Of a stretch of DNA of 64,000 nt, positions 51,168-63,300 are shown one piece after another. Positions within the stretch are counted from its first letter, which is position 1, and every line of letters begins with the position of its first letter. The notes beneath the pieces were generated by a model, which made no database searches, was not told the origin of the DNA, and worked only from the letters and a program-made list of their open reading frames with translations. The stretch lies in contig JAWQFJ010001145.1 in the NCBI GenBank assembly GCA_034096865.1, positions 85,001 to 149,000 of the forward strand, in the 5' to 3' direction. The stretch comes from Theodoxus fluviatilis. Taxonomy: Eukaryota; Mollusca; Gastropoda; Cycloneritida; Neritidae. The position numbers and the translations under genes are program-made.

Positions 51168-51518
51168 TGTTGCTATGCCTGAACAGAGGCTGCCACATTA
51201 GCTTTCTTCATTCTTCTGGCATCACAGGCTCCACATTTCAAGCAAAGTTTGCTGGCTAAGCCATTGTTTTTCATCGTATAGTATGCTGAAGGTGAGACCA
51301 GACCGAAAACAGTTCGGGCAAAGAACATCGTTCATTAGTTCACTCAGCTGATCTAAGTGCACGTTGACCCACTTATGATCGGTTTCAATCGGCTGCTTTG
51401 CTTCTGCCTGCATCATCTGTATCTTCCTCCTTGATGCCGATGTGTTTGAAGTTTCTTCCGGAATCGAGGCAGTTGAGATGGAGGGACGAGGAGGCAGCAA
51501 TCGCGATGGCACTGTCAA
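51168..51518 (-). pseudogene. Kolobok/Mutator-like transposase N-terminal fragment
   Basis: Minus-strand frame with a Ser/Pro-rich start, HLDQLSELMNDVLCPNCFRS (helix then CxxC) and TFSILYDEK, followed after a shift by a second CxxC...C region near 51230-51170. This matches the zinc-ribbon start of the copies at 23950-25270 and 56289-57561. The rest of the enzyme is missing. Confidence 0.55.
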
Positions 51519-51839
51519 CGCAGGCGTTGACGAAGTAGAACTAGACTTTCGACCTTGACCGCGAAGTATTTTCGAGGTGCGTGCAGCCGAAAGCTGCTCT
51601 CTTCGCCCACTATTTTTCGGTCACGGCATAATGTTGAGTTTATTCACTCATGGGCATTCTCTGATTGTTTGATTGAAGTCGAATTTATTCGATTTGGTGC
51701 AAAACATAAACTAACCGAGAGAATTAGCGTTGAAGCGGCAGCCATGTTTACGATGCATTGTGGGCCAGGGAATCCTCGCTTTGGAGTCTCTGATTGGTTG
51801 AAACAAGTGGAATTCCCTCTCTAAGCTCAATGATTGGCT

Positions 51840-52226
51840 AGTGAGTTTCCAAACAACCCTGTGTACGCTGTTTGAAATCATCAACTAAAAATAGACCACT
51901 ATAGTTGGCAGAGTTATTTCCCTTGCTGTGCTCGATCGAAAAGACGAGCTTTCCAACGGTACCGGGCGTGAACCTCTTCGTAGAATAGATCGAAAGTTAC
52001 AATTTTTTCAAAAGTCATAAAATACGATGCATCAATGACGTTTTTAACGTTTTTTACGAGGAGTGATGTTTTTAAAAGCCATTTTATTCAACTAATTTTC
52101 GAATGACAGGTCGAAAAAAAACACAAGGGGGCATTTGCAAGTGTTTGAACTACTCAAAACAGATGTTATCTCAAAAACGTCCAGATATGAAATTTTCCCA
52201 ACTTTTTGACCCATATCTTGCCTTAA
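51840..52226 (+). repeat. Shared 390-bp repeat, copy 2 (ends at TTAA)
   Basis: Same sequence as 42350-42735, again ending exactly at TTAA (52223-52226), where a different TTAA element begins. Confidence 0.75.
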
Positions 52227-52835
52227 CTCTCTGGCAACGTAACGCCCCATATGGGGCGTTAGGAACAAAAAATTCCTGTATTCTCACCAAAGGTCTAAGG
52301 GAGGCAACTCCAGTTTAGAATTATGTAGGGACCAGATTTCCACAGTGAGTTACTGTTCTTTATAATTTCTTTTGAGGGGAGTTTGAATCAGTGAATTTTT
52401 TATGTGAACACCCTATGTTTTGCAAAAATGGCCGACAACTACTTTTCCGTGAAAATCTATCAATTTATATAGTGATTTTTCTTTTCTAGGTGTCTTTTTT
52501 ATATTGCAAATGCTATCAGAATATAGGTAAATATATTGGCATTGTTTTTGCATTTCAGATTTATTTTTTTTGAAGGCACCATTCCAGCATTTTTCAATTC
52601 TTGCAACTTGACTGACGATTTTTGAATTTTTTTTTGTTTTTCGTTTTTGCTGATTACATGCATTATTTCAGTAGATATAACTCAAATCATGCACATTGAA
52701 ACATTTTGATCATGATTTGTTTGAATTAAGTGAATAAATATCTTTTATTTGATATATAGCTTTTGTCATTATTTCATGGCTTTCTATTTTTGTTAGATTT
52801 TTTAAAAGGCTTGAAAAACCTACGTTGCCAGTGAG
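52227..52835. mobile_element. TTAA-flanked MITE (piggyBac-like)
   Basis: 609 bp; inverted ends CTCTCTGGCAACGTA / CTCACTGGCAACGTA (14 of 15), flanked by TTAA (52223-52226, 52836-52839). A perfect palindrome AACGCCCCATATGGGGCGTT lies just inside the left end. No coding capacity. Confidence 0.8.
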
Positions 52836-53500
52836 TTAACCTTCCTTCTGGCAACATGGTATATTTTCTTGGTGGCAGCACATAGGTGGGTATGCAATCA
52901 ATGAAAAAATCTGTTAGCAACTCCTCCATTTTGAGATGTTCGAAACGCAAAAGTTTATGCTTCACCTCTGATGATTTTCAGTACATGGATAAAGGATTCC
53001 ATGTCATCATAACATGCAACACAGCCTCAGTCATGCAATGCCCCCCACATCACCTGGAACCCCTGGCTGCACTGCAGGGTTTTCAGGGGATGCTCCAGTA
53101 GCTCAGCCAGGGGCTGCCCCACACAGCCTCAGAGACTACTGGGGGTGGGGGGTGTTGTTTTCAAACCACCTTGAAAACTGAGTCCAATCCCAACATCAAG
53201 CCCCATATTCAATCTTAAAAAGTGTCACTACAGCCATCTAACAAACAAACAGAAAAGTCAACAAGAAGTCTTCATTTTTTTCTGGCAAGAAGATTGCACA
53301 GAAGACCCTGTACAGGTTTCATATATTTAATGGATTCTGGGAACTGGGTATGGCACACCATCACATCAAGAAGGTTATCAGTTTATGACATAAACAAGAA
53401 GGGCAAAGCCCATACGACTTACATGCTTGACCTTGACCTTTATATGACCTTGACCTTCAGGTGACCTTTAAGGTCAAGGTCAAACAACTAAACCTACCAA

Positions 53501-53927
53501 CAGACCTGTTTACCTTAAGTTGTGCAAAATAGGGAGATGGCGACTCAAAAATCGGGAGATTTCAATAAAAAGCGGGAGATTTTTATTTTTAGATATGTGT
53601 ACCATCCCAGGTCACAAACTTCATAACAATTGAATACAAATCAGCTGAAAGTGGAATAAAAAACTCACAAATCAGCTGAAACGCCAATAAGTCCCATATC
53701 TCTGATCAGGGAGGCGAAAAGTCAAATTCTCTCTCTTCCGCGCGCCGGCGCTCACTCTCTCTCTCGTGCGCGCGCGCTGTCTCTCTCTCGCTTGCTCGCT
53801 CTCTCTCTCTCTCGCTTGCTCGCTCTCTCTCTCTCTCTCTCTCTCTCGCACGCGCGCGCTCTTTCTCTCGCGCTCTCTCTCTCGCGTGCGCACGCGCAAG
53901 TTCTCTCTCTCTCGTGCGCGCACAAAT

Positions 53928-53959
<32 letters not shown>

Positions 53960-54529
53960 ATTCTTGCCTCCGTGGCTCACGTTGAACTTGATGTCTTTTT
54001 TGCAGAACGTGCAAAACCCGCGTGATTGCGATTTAGACGATGGGCGAGCCGAAATGCCGGGAATTCGGATTTTCACTCAGCCTTCCACTTTGCGTTGTAC
54101 TTTACTCTCTTTCTGCTTCTGACATCAGTGGACTTTCTTTTCTCATCCTCTGTGTCACACTCACTGTCGGATTCAGAATCGGTTCCGCGATTCTTTCTCA
54201 TTGACTTTTCAATCGACGCCATCATTCGGATCGGTCAAGCAAAATGGCGGCTATTCCAGATTGTAAACTGGCTCTCGATTGGACAAAAGCCCTGACTCAG
54301 CCAATCAAACAAATTGTACTGCAGATCGGCAGAACGACCTTCAGTGGTGTAGTAGAAAGTTCGGATCGTCATGTAAACGCTTCGGAAACGAAATAAACCT
54401 TTCAAAATTTTTCATTTTCGGGAGATCGGTGAAAAAAAAATCGGGAGATTTACAAAGCTAGCGGGAGGTCGGGAAATAGGGTCTGAAATCGGGAGTCTCC
54501 CGCTAAAATCGGGAGAGTAAACAGGTCTG
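53501..54529 (-). mobile_element. CAGACCTG-type element with CT-repeat core (6-bp TSD)
   Basis: 1,029 bp with ends CAGACCTGTTTAC / GTAAACAGGTCTG and target duplication TACCAA (53495-53500, 54530-54535), inside a copy of the TCAAGGTCA repeat. A minus-strand coding remnant starts at ATG 54222 (MASIEKSMRKN..., acidic DSESDSECDTEDE, then, after a frame change, GFCTFCKKDIKFNVSHGG). It runs into a CT/GA microsatellite at 53740-53960 that replaces the rest of the gene. The CTxC...HGG motif relates it to 46685-47587. Confidence 0.85.
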
Positions 54530-55758
54530 TACCAATGACATCATACACTAAGAAATGCTTTACACATTTTTCCTACCAAAATACATGTGACCTTGACCCA
54601 AGGTCAAGGTCATCCAAGGTCATGCAACACAAAGCTGTTAATTCAAGACATAGGAAGCACAATGGTGATTATTGGCACTTTCTACCATGAGATATGGTCA
54701 CTTTTAGTGGTTCACTACCCCATTTTGGTCACATTTCATAAGGGTCAAAGTGACCTTGACCTTGATGATATGTGACCAAATGTGTCTCATGATGAAAGTA
54801 TAACATGTGCCCCACATAATTATTAAGTTTGAAACAGTTATCTTCCATAGTTCAGGGTCAGGGTCACTTCAAAATATGTAAACAATCCAACTTTGAAGAG
54901 CTCCTGTGACCTTGACCTTGAAGCAAGGTCAACCAAACTGGTATCAAAAGATAGGGATTACTTTGCCCTATATACCATATATAGGTCAGGCATCCAATCT
55001 CAAAAACTTCAGAGAAAATTGAACAAGAATGGCAAAGCCCATATGACTCACATGCTTGACCTTGACCTTTATATGACCTTGACCTTCAGGTGACCTTCAA
55101 GGTCAAGGTCAAACAACTAAACCTACCAATGACATCATACACTAAGAAATGCTTTACACATTTTTCCTACCAAAATACGTTACCTTGACCCAAGGTCAAG
55201 GTCATCCAAGGTCATGCAACACAAAGCTGTTAATTCAAGACATAGGAAGCACAATGGTGCTTATTGGCACTTTCTACCATGAGATATAGTCACTTTTAGT
55301 GGTTCACTACCCCATTTTGGTCACATTTCATAAGGGTCAAAGTGACCTTGACCTTGATGATATGTGAACAAATGTGTCTCATGATGAAAGTATAACATGT
55401 GCCCCACATAATTATTAAGTTTGAAACAGTTATCTTCCATAGTTCAGGGTCAAGGTCACTTCAAAATATGTATACAATCCAACTTTGAAGAGCTCCTGTG
55501 ACCTTGACCTTGAAGCAAGGTCAACCAAACTGGTATCAAAAGATAGGGCTTGCTTTGACCTATATACCACTTGTAGCTAAGGTCGCCATTCTCAATAACG
55601 TGGGAGAAAATGGGGAAAATGTGAAAAATGACTGTTTTTGAGACCACATTTATGGCTCCTGTGACCTTGACCTTGAAGCAAGGTCAAGTCACTATGTATG
55701 TTTTTTGAGGCCTTGTCATCATACACCATCATGCCACATTTGGTGTTGATAGACATAA

Positions 55759-58143
55759 GGGGAGGTGCGGGTGATATTTTGAGTCCATAACGACAAAATT
55801 ATCAAATTTTGGTTCTTGTGTTCTTTGCATTCTCCAATCACCGTACTATGATGAAATAAACATATTTAGTCTAGATTTTGTCTAAATATAGTATTATCAG
55901 CCTTAAATCAACTGAGGGGGTGCGTCAGAAAAGAAAAAACATCAACAGATCGATGCTAAAAACATGCTTTTGACGCAGCATTTCAACCACAAGAGAGCGA
56001 GCGATCGTAGTTGAGTTTGATACCATTAGATAGCCCTGCAATCCCTCCACAAAGTGCACTGACAGATCATGTATCTCTTCAAACCTCTATCCAATGAGAG
56101 AGCAGTTTCTGTCGCTAAGAAAGGCCAGCTTTCACGACGTTTGTGAGTGAGATGGGTAAGGCTATTGGCTGGCTGGAGTCACGTGACTCATTCTGGCTTC
56201 TGGATTGGCTCAAAGTGTAAACAATATGGCGCTCTCCACAACTATCGGTTGCTGTTGAATTTCGTTCGGTGATTGATATTGCGCGATCATGCCGAGAAGA
56301 AAACAACGTTCGGAGAAATTTAGACACAGTAGATCACGTAGACGCCTTGCAAAACAGGCTGCAGGTATTCGACAGCACCGTAAGGCTGAAAAGAGTGTTT
56401 CGACGGCAACACTGAGTGACTGACTGAAGCTTCATCTCTGCCTGCGACGACTAGTACAATCACCGATGTCTCTGCGAAAAGATCCCAAGATTCTCCTCAA
56501 CCGAGCACGTCAAGTGGATTTCGTGGAGTTAAACGAACATCTAATTTAGCTTTCCATCTGGAGACACAGTTGAGTGACTCTGATGAATAGGATGCTAATG
56601 TTCCGCTTGTCGCGGAGCGAGTACGCCAACGTATTTTGCTATCTGGGACTGGAGTCAGCTGCTACGAGTGAGGATGATGAACTTCCAACAACAATCGTCG
56701 ATCTGAACTTGGTCAGGCAACTTTTTCAGCAGTGTGCTTGCAAAGCATGTGGAGGTGAAATGGACATTGTAAGCAATGAAGCTAAATCAGCTGGACTGGC
56801 TGTTTCTCTGCAACTGTATTGCTCAGAGTGTGGCACAGTGGTTGATGAAATATTCACCAGTAAAAGAATGCATGAGGGTGGGAGAGAGCCATTTGTTGTG
56901 AACAGGGTGTGTGCACTAGCTAGCAGTTTGTGTGGATTAGGACCCTCAAAGTTTGGCAAGTTGTGTGAATACATGAACCTCCCCACTACATCACAGCACT
57001 TTCCAGGATCACATGAAGGAAGTCTACCTCACAAATGAAACTGAGAAAGCTAGGATCAGAGCTGCAGCTGCAAGAGAGGTGAGAAAAGCTCATGAGAAAT
57101 TCCATGGTGTGAACTTGACTGATGATGACATTATTGATGTAGCTGTTTCTTATGATGGTTCCTGGCTAACAAGAGGCTTCAAGTCTAAGATAGGAATTGG
57201 ATGTGTTGTTGACCTGCTGACTGGCTTGTGCATTGACTGGCATGTGGCATCAACATACTGCCAGACATGTGAAACAACAGGTGCTCAAAAGAAACAACTT
57301 GGCACCACTGACTATGAAGCATGGCTGGAAGAGCACAAACCACACTGTGAAAAGAACTTTAGTGGCACAGCAGGTATGATGGGGGTAGAGGCAGCCAAGG
57401 TGATTTGGTCCCAGTCTGATGAGGTGAATGGAATGCGGTACACCACCATGCAGTGTGATGGTGATAGCAAGGCATTCAAAGAGTTGCAGAAGATGTGGGT
57501 GTATGGTGACAGAATGAATCTGCACATCAACAAGCAGATCCTGGAGGATTTTGAAGCATGATACTGGCAGAGGAGAGATGCCTTCCCAATAGCCACTCTT
57601 TGATTCCTTGATTGGTTGTTGACTTAATGAAAACCTGCGATTTCTCAAAATCGACAAATTCCAAACTTTTGTCATCAATATCTCAGTAAGTTCAACTTTA
57701 ATCTTCCTGAAATTTGCAGTGAAGTCTCTTCTACCTGTGCTGAAGTACCTGATGTTGAGAAATTTGGGTTTGGTAGGTTATGTTTTGATCTACATGAGTG
57801 TAAACTGTCATTTTTAAAGAAAAAGTGACATGCAAATTTTAATAATCAGTTTTAAATTGTTAAAGTTAATATTTTGAAAAATTAACTCTGTCAGGTATTG
57901 AAGAACATATTGAGGTACTTAGTGATAAAAACAAATCTGTGTTAAAGACTGTCTGCTGTGTTACACTGTTGCCCAAAAATGTGCAATTTTGAGAATAAAA
58001 TTGCTATTTCTAAGTCAACATTTCAGTTTTATGACTTGAATTTTTGACTGTAATTACCTTTATATGCATGCTTGATATTGCATAAGTAATGATTAAATGA
58101 AAATCAAAACAAAAAAAGTTTTCCATTTCACCAGCACCTCCCC
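55759..58143 (+). mobile_element. Compact Kolobok-like element (TTAA target)
   Basis: 2,385 bp with inverted termini GGGGAGGTGC (then GGGTGATA on the left and TGGTGAAA on the right, inverted). Flanked by ATAA (55755-55758) and TTAA (58144-58147). The uninterrupted repeat copies read GACTTAATAGTCTCC at this point, so the left ATAA is a decayed TTAA. It carries one plus-strand transposase gene remnant. Confidence 0.85.
56289..57561 (+). pseudogene. Kolobok-type transposase with Mutator-like domain, lightly broken
   Basis: From ATG 56289 a basic start (MPRRKQRSEKFRHSRSRRRL) soon meets a stop; Ser/Thr-rich sequence follows in another frame. From about 56670 the frame is clean: CACKACGGEMDIV...LYCSECGTVVDE (zinc ribbon), FVVNRVCALASSLCGLG. 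One indel near 57010 leads to the frame 57013-57561: a helix, DDIIDVAVSYDGSWLTRGFK (a DGSW catalytic-Asp-type motif), GIGCVVDLLTGLCIDWHV, YCQTC, GTAGMMGVEAAKVIWSQS, MRYTTMQCDGDSKAFKEL (second Asp), ending at a TGA at 57559-57561. The region after, expected to carry the final acidic residue, is truncated. Few lesions, so fairly recent. Confidence 0.75.
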
Positions 58144-58876
58144 TTAATAGTCTCCGAGAAAAATCCAACGTTTAAGTTTTTTACGCCCGGACGCCCGGAC
58201 GGACGACACGGCTCAGTACATGACTCACTTTTGCTTCGCATGTGAGTCAAAAATGTGAAAAATGACTGTTTTTTAGACAACATTTATGGCCCCCGCGACC
58301 TTGACCTTGAAGCAAGGTTAAGTCACTATGTATGTTTTTGGAGGTCTTGTCATCATACACCATCATGCCACATTTGGTATTGATAGACTTAATAGTCTCC
58401 GAGAAAAATCCAACGTTAAAGTTTTCGGACGCCCGGACGGACGAAAAGGGTGAGTACATAGACTCACTTTTGCTTCGCATGTGAGTCAAAAATGCCATAA
58501 AAGAGATTCAGCTGGATGCATCAATAACAACTTCATTGATTAAGTGAATTAGGTATTTTCACTATTAGCACATTTATCTTTTGTGCATGGCAAAAATACA
58601 TTGTTTAGCAACATACCGCATTATGCTTTGTGATAGTACAGTGAATCCACACAAGGCACAGAATGAAACTGAAAGACTTCTATAACTTCCAAGACATCAA
58701 TTCATACAAACAGGTTTTTTCATGTCAATGTAAATGCCTTCCTTGGAGGCACATCCATCAATACAAGCTGCTAAATGATGACTGGATGACAAACATTTCT
58801 CTGAGAAAGCATATGGAACACAGACACATGAGAATATCTTTCCTTTGTTCATTTCAAGGCAAACTGTATGCATTAA

Positions 58877-59906
58877 CCCATTATGACCTACAGAGTGTGA
58901 TGAAAACGGCTTCCTAAAACATGAGTTTTTTAAAGGAAAAAACACTAAGTCGACAACACTCATTTTAACAAGAAGGGCAAAGCCCATACGACTCATATGA
59001 TTGACCTTGACCTTTACATGACCTTGACCTTCAGGTGCCCCTCAAGGTCAAACAACTAAACCTAGCAATGACATACACTAAGAAATGCTTTACACATTTT
59101 CCCTACCAAAATACATGTGACCTTGACCCAAGGTCAAGGTCATCCAACACAAAGCTGTTAATTCAAGACATAGGAAGCACAATGGTGCTTATTGGCACTT
59201 TCTACCATGAGATATAGTCACTTTTAGTGGTTCACTACTCCATTTTGGTCACATTTCATAAGGGTCAAAGTGACCTTGACCTTGATGATATGTGACCAAA
59301 TGTGTCTCATGATGAAAGTATAACATGTGTACTACAATGTTATGAAGTTTGGAACAGTTATCTTCCATAGTTCAGGGGCAAGGTCGCTTCAAAATATGTA
59401 TACAATCCAACTTTGAAGAGCTCCTGTGACCTTGACCTTGAAGCAAGGTCAACCAAACTGGTATCAAAATATAGGGCTTACCTTGCCCTATATACCATAT
59501 ATAGGTCAGGTATCCAATCTCAAAAACTTCAGAGAAAATTGAGAAAATGTGAAAAATGACTTTTTTAGACAACATTTATGGCCCCTGCGACCTTGACCTT
59601 AAAGCAAGGTCAAGTCACTATGTATGTTTTTTGAGGCCTTGTCATCATACACCATCATGCCACATTTGGTATTAATAGACTTAATAGTCTCTGAGAAAAA
59701 TCCAACGTTAAAGTTTTTGGACGCCCGGACGGACGAAACGGGTGAGTACATAGACTCACTTTTGCTTCGCGTGTGAGTCAAAAATGTGCTTCTTCACTTC
59801 TACACTTCCTAGAAACAAGAAGTACACCACTGTCAAATGCGACGTCTGCGTAGCATCCGGTCTGAAAGGGAGATGTAACGCGCGCATATCATCCGGTTAT
59901 AATGGA
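58877..59906. mobile_element. TTAA-type MITE, split by a TCAAGGTCA repeat
   Basis: Left end CCCATTATGACC after TTAA (58873-58876); right end GGTTATAATGGA before TTAA (59907-59910). It is the same MITE as 13032-13243 in the opposite orientation, interrupted at about 58968-59779. Confidence 0.8.
58968..59779 (+). repeat. TCAAGGTCA-rich interspersed repeat, copy 5 (inserted in a MITE)
   Basis: About 810 bp, from ACAAGAAGGGCAAAGCCCAT to GCTTCGCGTGTGAGTC. Because the interrupted MITE has an intact relative at 13032-13243, the ends of this repeat can be set to within a few bases; it sits between short A/T runs. Confidence 0.85.
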
Positions 59907-60277
59907 TTAAAACAAGACAAGTTTAACATGGATACATCAAAACCATGGAAGGCTCATGATGAAAGGACTCTTGACATGAGATACAAGCAAGATTTCCCTT
60001 CACTATTTTTAGAGAGTGCCAGAAATACATTTCATTATGTAAATCCTTTACATGAACCAGACATCTTGATTGGCTTGTTGCCCTACCTGACATTTCCGAG
60101 GACTACTCCTGGTTTTCCTTCTAATGAATTGCCCTATTTGAGTAGGGTCCCAACAATAGTGACCAAAGCAATTCACCTGAGGGTTTAAGCCTACAACTGC
60201 TCAAGCTATATCAAGGCATATGGTAGAGGCTAAACATTTTAACTTCAAATATGAAATGCCATGCTCTCATAAAGAAT

Positions 60278-60305
60278 GGATGGATGGCGTTTTAGAGCCT
60301 ATTAG
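60278..60305 (+). repeat. SINE-like copy 7, truncated by element C
   Basis: GGATGGATGGCGTTTTAGAG then CCTATTAG; the expected CCTTTGTAGG continuation is replaced by the left end of element C. Confidence 0.7.
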
Positions 60306-63300
60306 TAGGTACCGGCAGGCTATTACTAACACTGTAAGACAAATGACTAGCAGTTGATTTTCAGTTGTATTCATACAACCATTAAAATTGCCTTTGTGCA
60401 TGTATTGGCACTTGATGCAAACCATAATAAAGGAACAGGTTTCATTCTTTCCAATGATGTAAATGACTTTGCTGTGTGATGAATGGATGATTTTTGACAA
60501 TTTTTTAAAAATAAACATGTGTTGACACATTTTTCGCACTAAGACTTGCGCAGCCGATCGGATGGAAAACACCACGCGCATTCTCTTCGCTGGTGGCTTC
60601 TCCCTATTCAATGTGTTGAGCTAAAAATAGCACAAGAAGCGAGAGTACATAATTACCTTTACACTGATACCATATTACCTTTACACTGATACCAAATGTG
60701 TCTAAGTTAATAAAAAATAAATCATTCGAATCGCAAAATAACATTTTCAAGCTTAATTTTTGGCAAGAAAGCGAAGAAATAACCATATAAACGCTATACT
60801 TTTTGAAAACGTTGATTTTCGTCCGACGGTTTGAGAGTATTTTCCATGACATGAATAGGGAAGCGGCGCTTTGGGTTGAAACAAGCCCTCCCATTGGTCT
60901 TTTACCTCAATCTGCGTGAAAATGGCAACGTGCTCTGCTGCTTCGACTTTGATTACTTTGAGTCAGCTTAGAAATTTGGTAAGTATTCAATGAAATGAAA
61001 ATGCCTTTTTGCAGTAAATGTTGTTATAAGATTATTAGTAAGCTGTAGGAGCAAAGGTTCGCTGCAAATATTGTAATTTTAGGTAATCGGTACACTGAGG
61101 CGAACTGCTATGTCGACATTGACTAACCTATGGCGACATGCCTCATGAAAACATTAACTGCATCTTTTAATCGATTAATATACTGACCATAACTTATAAT
61201 ACTTGTCAATAAGTAGTTCATATTGCTGTTTATTTAATTGTAACGTTTGATGGTCTGTTGTGGATTAGATATGCGCTCTCATACTTATAAACAATTTTGC
61301 AAGGGAGGTAACCAGCCCAATATTGCAGCTAGTCTAGTGCCATTGGAAAATGTACTTCAAGCTGCTGTCGTGTCACATAAAAGTAATAGTTTTTCCTCTT
61401 GGAATAAATTATGGCATTTGCTAATTCTTTTCATTTGACATTTTCTACAGATGCTTCTCCTGAATTTGATGACCTGAGACAAGCTTTCTTCGCATCAGGA
61501 CCTGGAAGACATAAGGATGTTTACCGATCATTGCAAAACGAACTGCTATTGCAAGTTTTTCTCCTGAAGGAAGAGGGTGGGAAATCATGACCTCATGTAG
61601 AGGCATTTGTGCAAAAAGTCACAAGACACAATGATGTCCCCAAAGACAGACTGCGTACATTGACAGAAAAGGCTGTAGGAGAACTAAACCATCAGACTCT
61701 TGAATCTCTTGACACATTCCTTGGTATGAAGGTAGATATTGATGCCATTGGAGACCATCTTGCAACAGCAGGATTCACAAAAGCATCATTGTTGACTTCA
61801 ACATTTGAAGTTAGGGAGTCCATGCCATCTAATGGACTTTTGATAGAGTTAGCACGAGTGCAACAAAAGCACAACGTGTCATCTGAGACATTTCTTCAGT
61901 GGTTCTGCAGATTGACTGGCGCCTCTACAGCTCTGCCACCAGGAACAAGCCAGAAATTCCACAAGACTGTACTTTTAGTAACAACTCAGTTGAAGAAGCT
62001 TCAGAAGAACAAAGCAAAAAAGGATGGAGCTGATGCACTTCAAGGACAGTGAGAGTGAACCAGAGTGTGGCAGTGAGAAAACTGAGAATCTTGGAGGCCT
62101 GCATTCACAGCTTTCAATGTTGCGTCGCCAGCTCCAAGACAAAGAGGAAGAGTGCCAATCCCTCCAACAGAAAGTCAATGTTTTGGCAGGTGAACAAAAA
62201 GCAACATTTCATAAACTGCAGTTGACCACCAACACCAATTCTACACTTGAACTTCAATTACTTGATGAAAAGAACGAAACATCCAAGTTGAAACAAGAGT
62301 GTGATGCTCTTCAAGCAGAATTGAAGGCAAAGGACACAGAACTGAAGTCCATGAAAAGGGAAAATGTTGCTAGAAGACTTAAAAGAATGCAACGTTTGAA
62401 TGCAATCTTGACATCTGCACTCCAGAGAGCCCCAAAAAGCAAGTTCACAACAAAACGAGCATACAACCAAAGACATTACTTCCAAAAGAAGTTGTTCGGG
62501 ACTGAAAACAAGAAAAATGTGGAAAAACAACAGAAAGTACATTTCCAAGAAGAACACGACTCTCTTTGCAAGCGTGTCGCTGAACTTGAGGCAGAAGTGG
62601 AAGACAAGATTGTGAGATTGAAGGATCCAGACAGGCTATTTCACAGATGTGGCGAAAGTCTGTATGATGAAATTGCAGCAGAACGGTGTGGGAGGGTCAT
62701 TGAGACCGTATGTCGAACAGTATTGAATGCCCGGGTCCCCGAGACTGATTTTCCTTCTGCACAAAGTGTTGGCCGTTGTGTTGATGCTGGGCAGGTGCTT
62801 AGCAAAATGCAAGTTGCAGAATCAATTTCCAACAGCGACAGGTTTGATTTGCACACTGATGGAACCACAAAAGGGGGAAAGAAAATTGTCACCCAGCAAG
62901 TTACCACCAACAATGGACAGATATTTTCCTGTGGTTACACAGTTGTAGCTTCAGAGACAGCTGATACACTTGTAGATGTTGCAGCATCACTCCTTGAAGA
63001 ACTGACTATTGTCTATAAGACCGATGAAGAGAAACATGAAAAATTTCTAGAATTTCTACAAAAGCTGAGTGGGCTTATGTCTGACAGAGCCGCTGTGATG
63101 AAACGTTTCAATTCAAGGTTCAGTGACCTGAGAAGTGAAATTCTGCAGATAGACAACCAGGATGAGGTGGCATTCTTGTTTTGTAATGCACATTTTCTCC
63201 TTGGACTTTCAAGCTCTGTGGAGAAAATGTTCAAGGATCTGAGTGATGCTGATGGACGCAGGATTGGAAGAGACCCGATTGACAAGTTCTTGCGGGGTGC

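Larger units (their letters stand above)
55023..58248 (+). repeat. TCAAGGTCA-rich repeat, copy 4 (inserted in copy 3, split by a Kolobok-like element)
   Basis: Starts ACAAGAATGGCAAAGCCCAT and ends CACTTTTGCTTCGCATGTGA. It is split at a TTAA by the element at 55759-58143. Confidence 0.8.
53393..58487 (+). repeat. TCAAGGTCA-rich repeat, copy 3 (split by two insertions)
   Basis: Begins at 53393, is interrupted by the CAGACCTG element (53501-54529), and continues to about 55022 (CAGAGAAAATTGA). There a second copy of the same repeat (55023-58248) is inserted. It resumes at about 58249 (AAAAATGTGAAAAATGACTG) and ends at 58487. Confidence 0.8.

Noticed and set aside
54587..59217. Repeated small ORFs (DIGSTMVIIGTFYHEIWSLL and similar) present in every TCAAGGTCA repeat copy
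   Set aside because: The same short frame recurs because the repeat recurs; no start context, frame varies between copies, no known domain.
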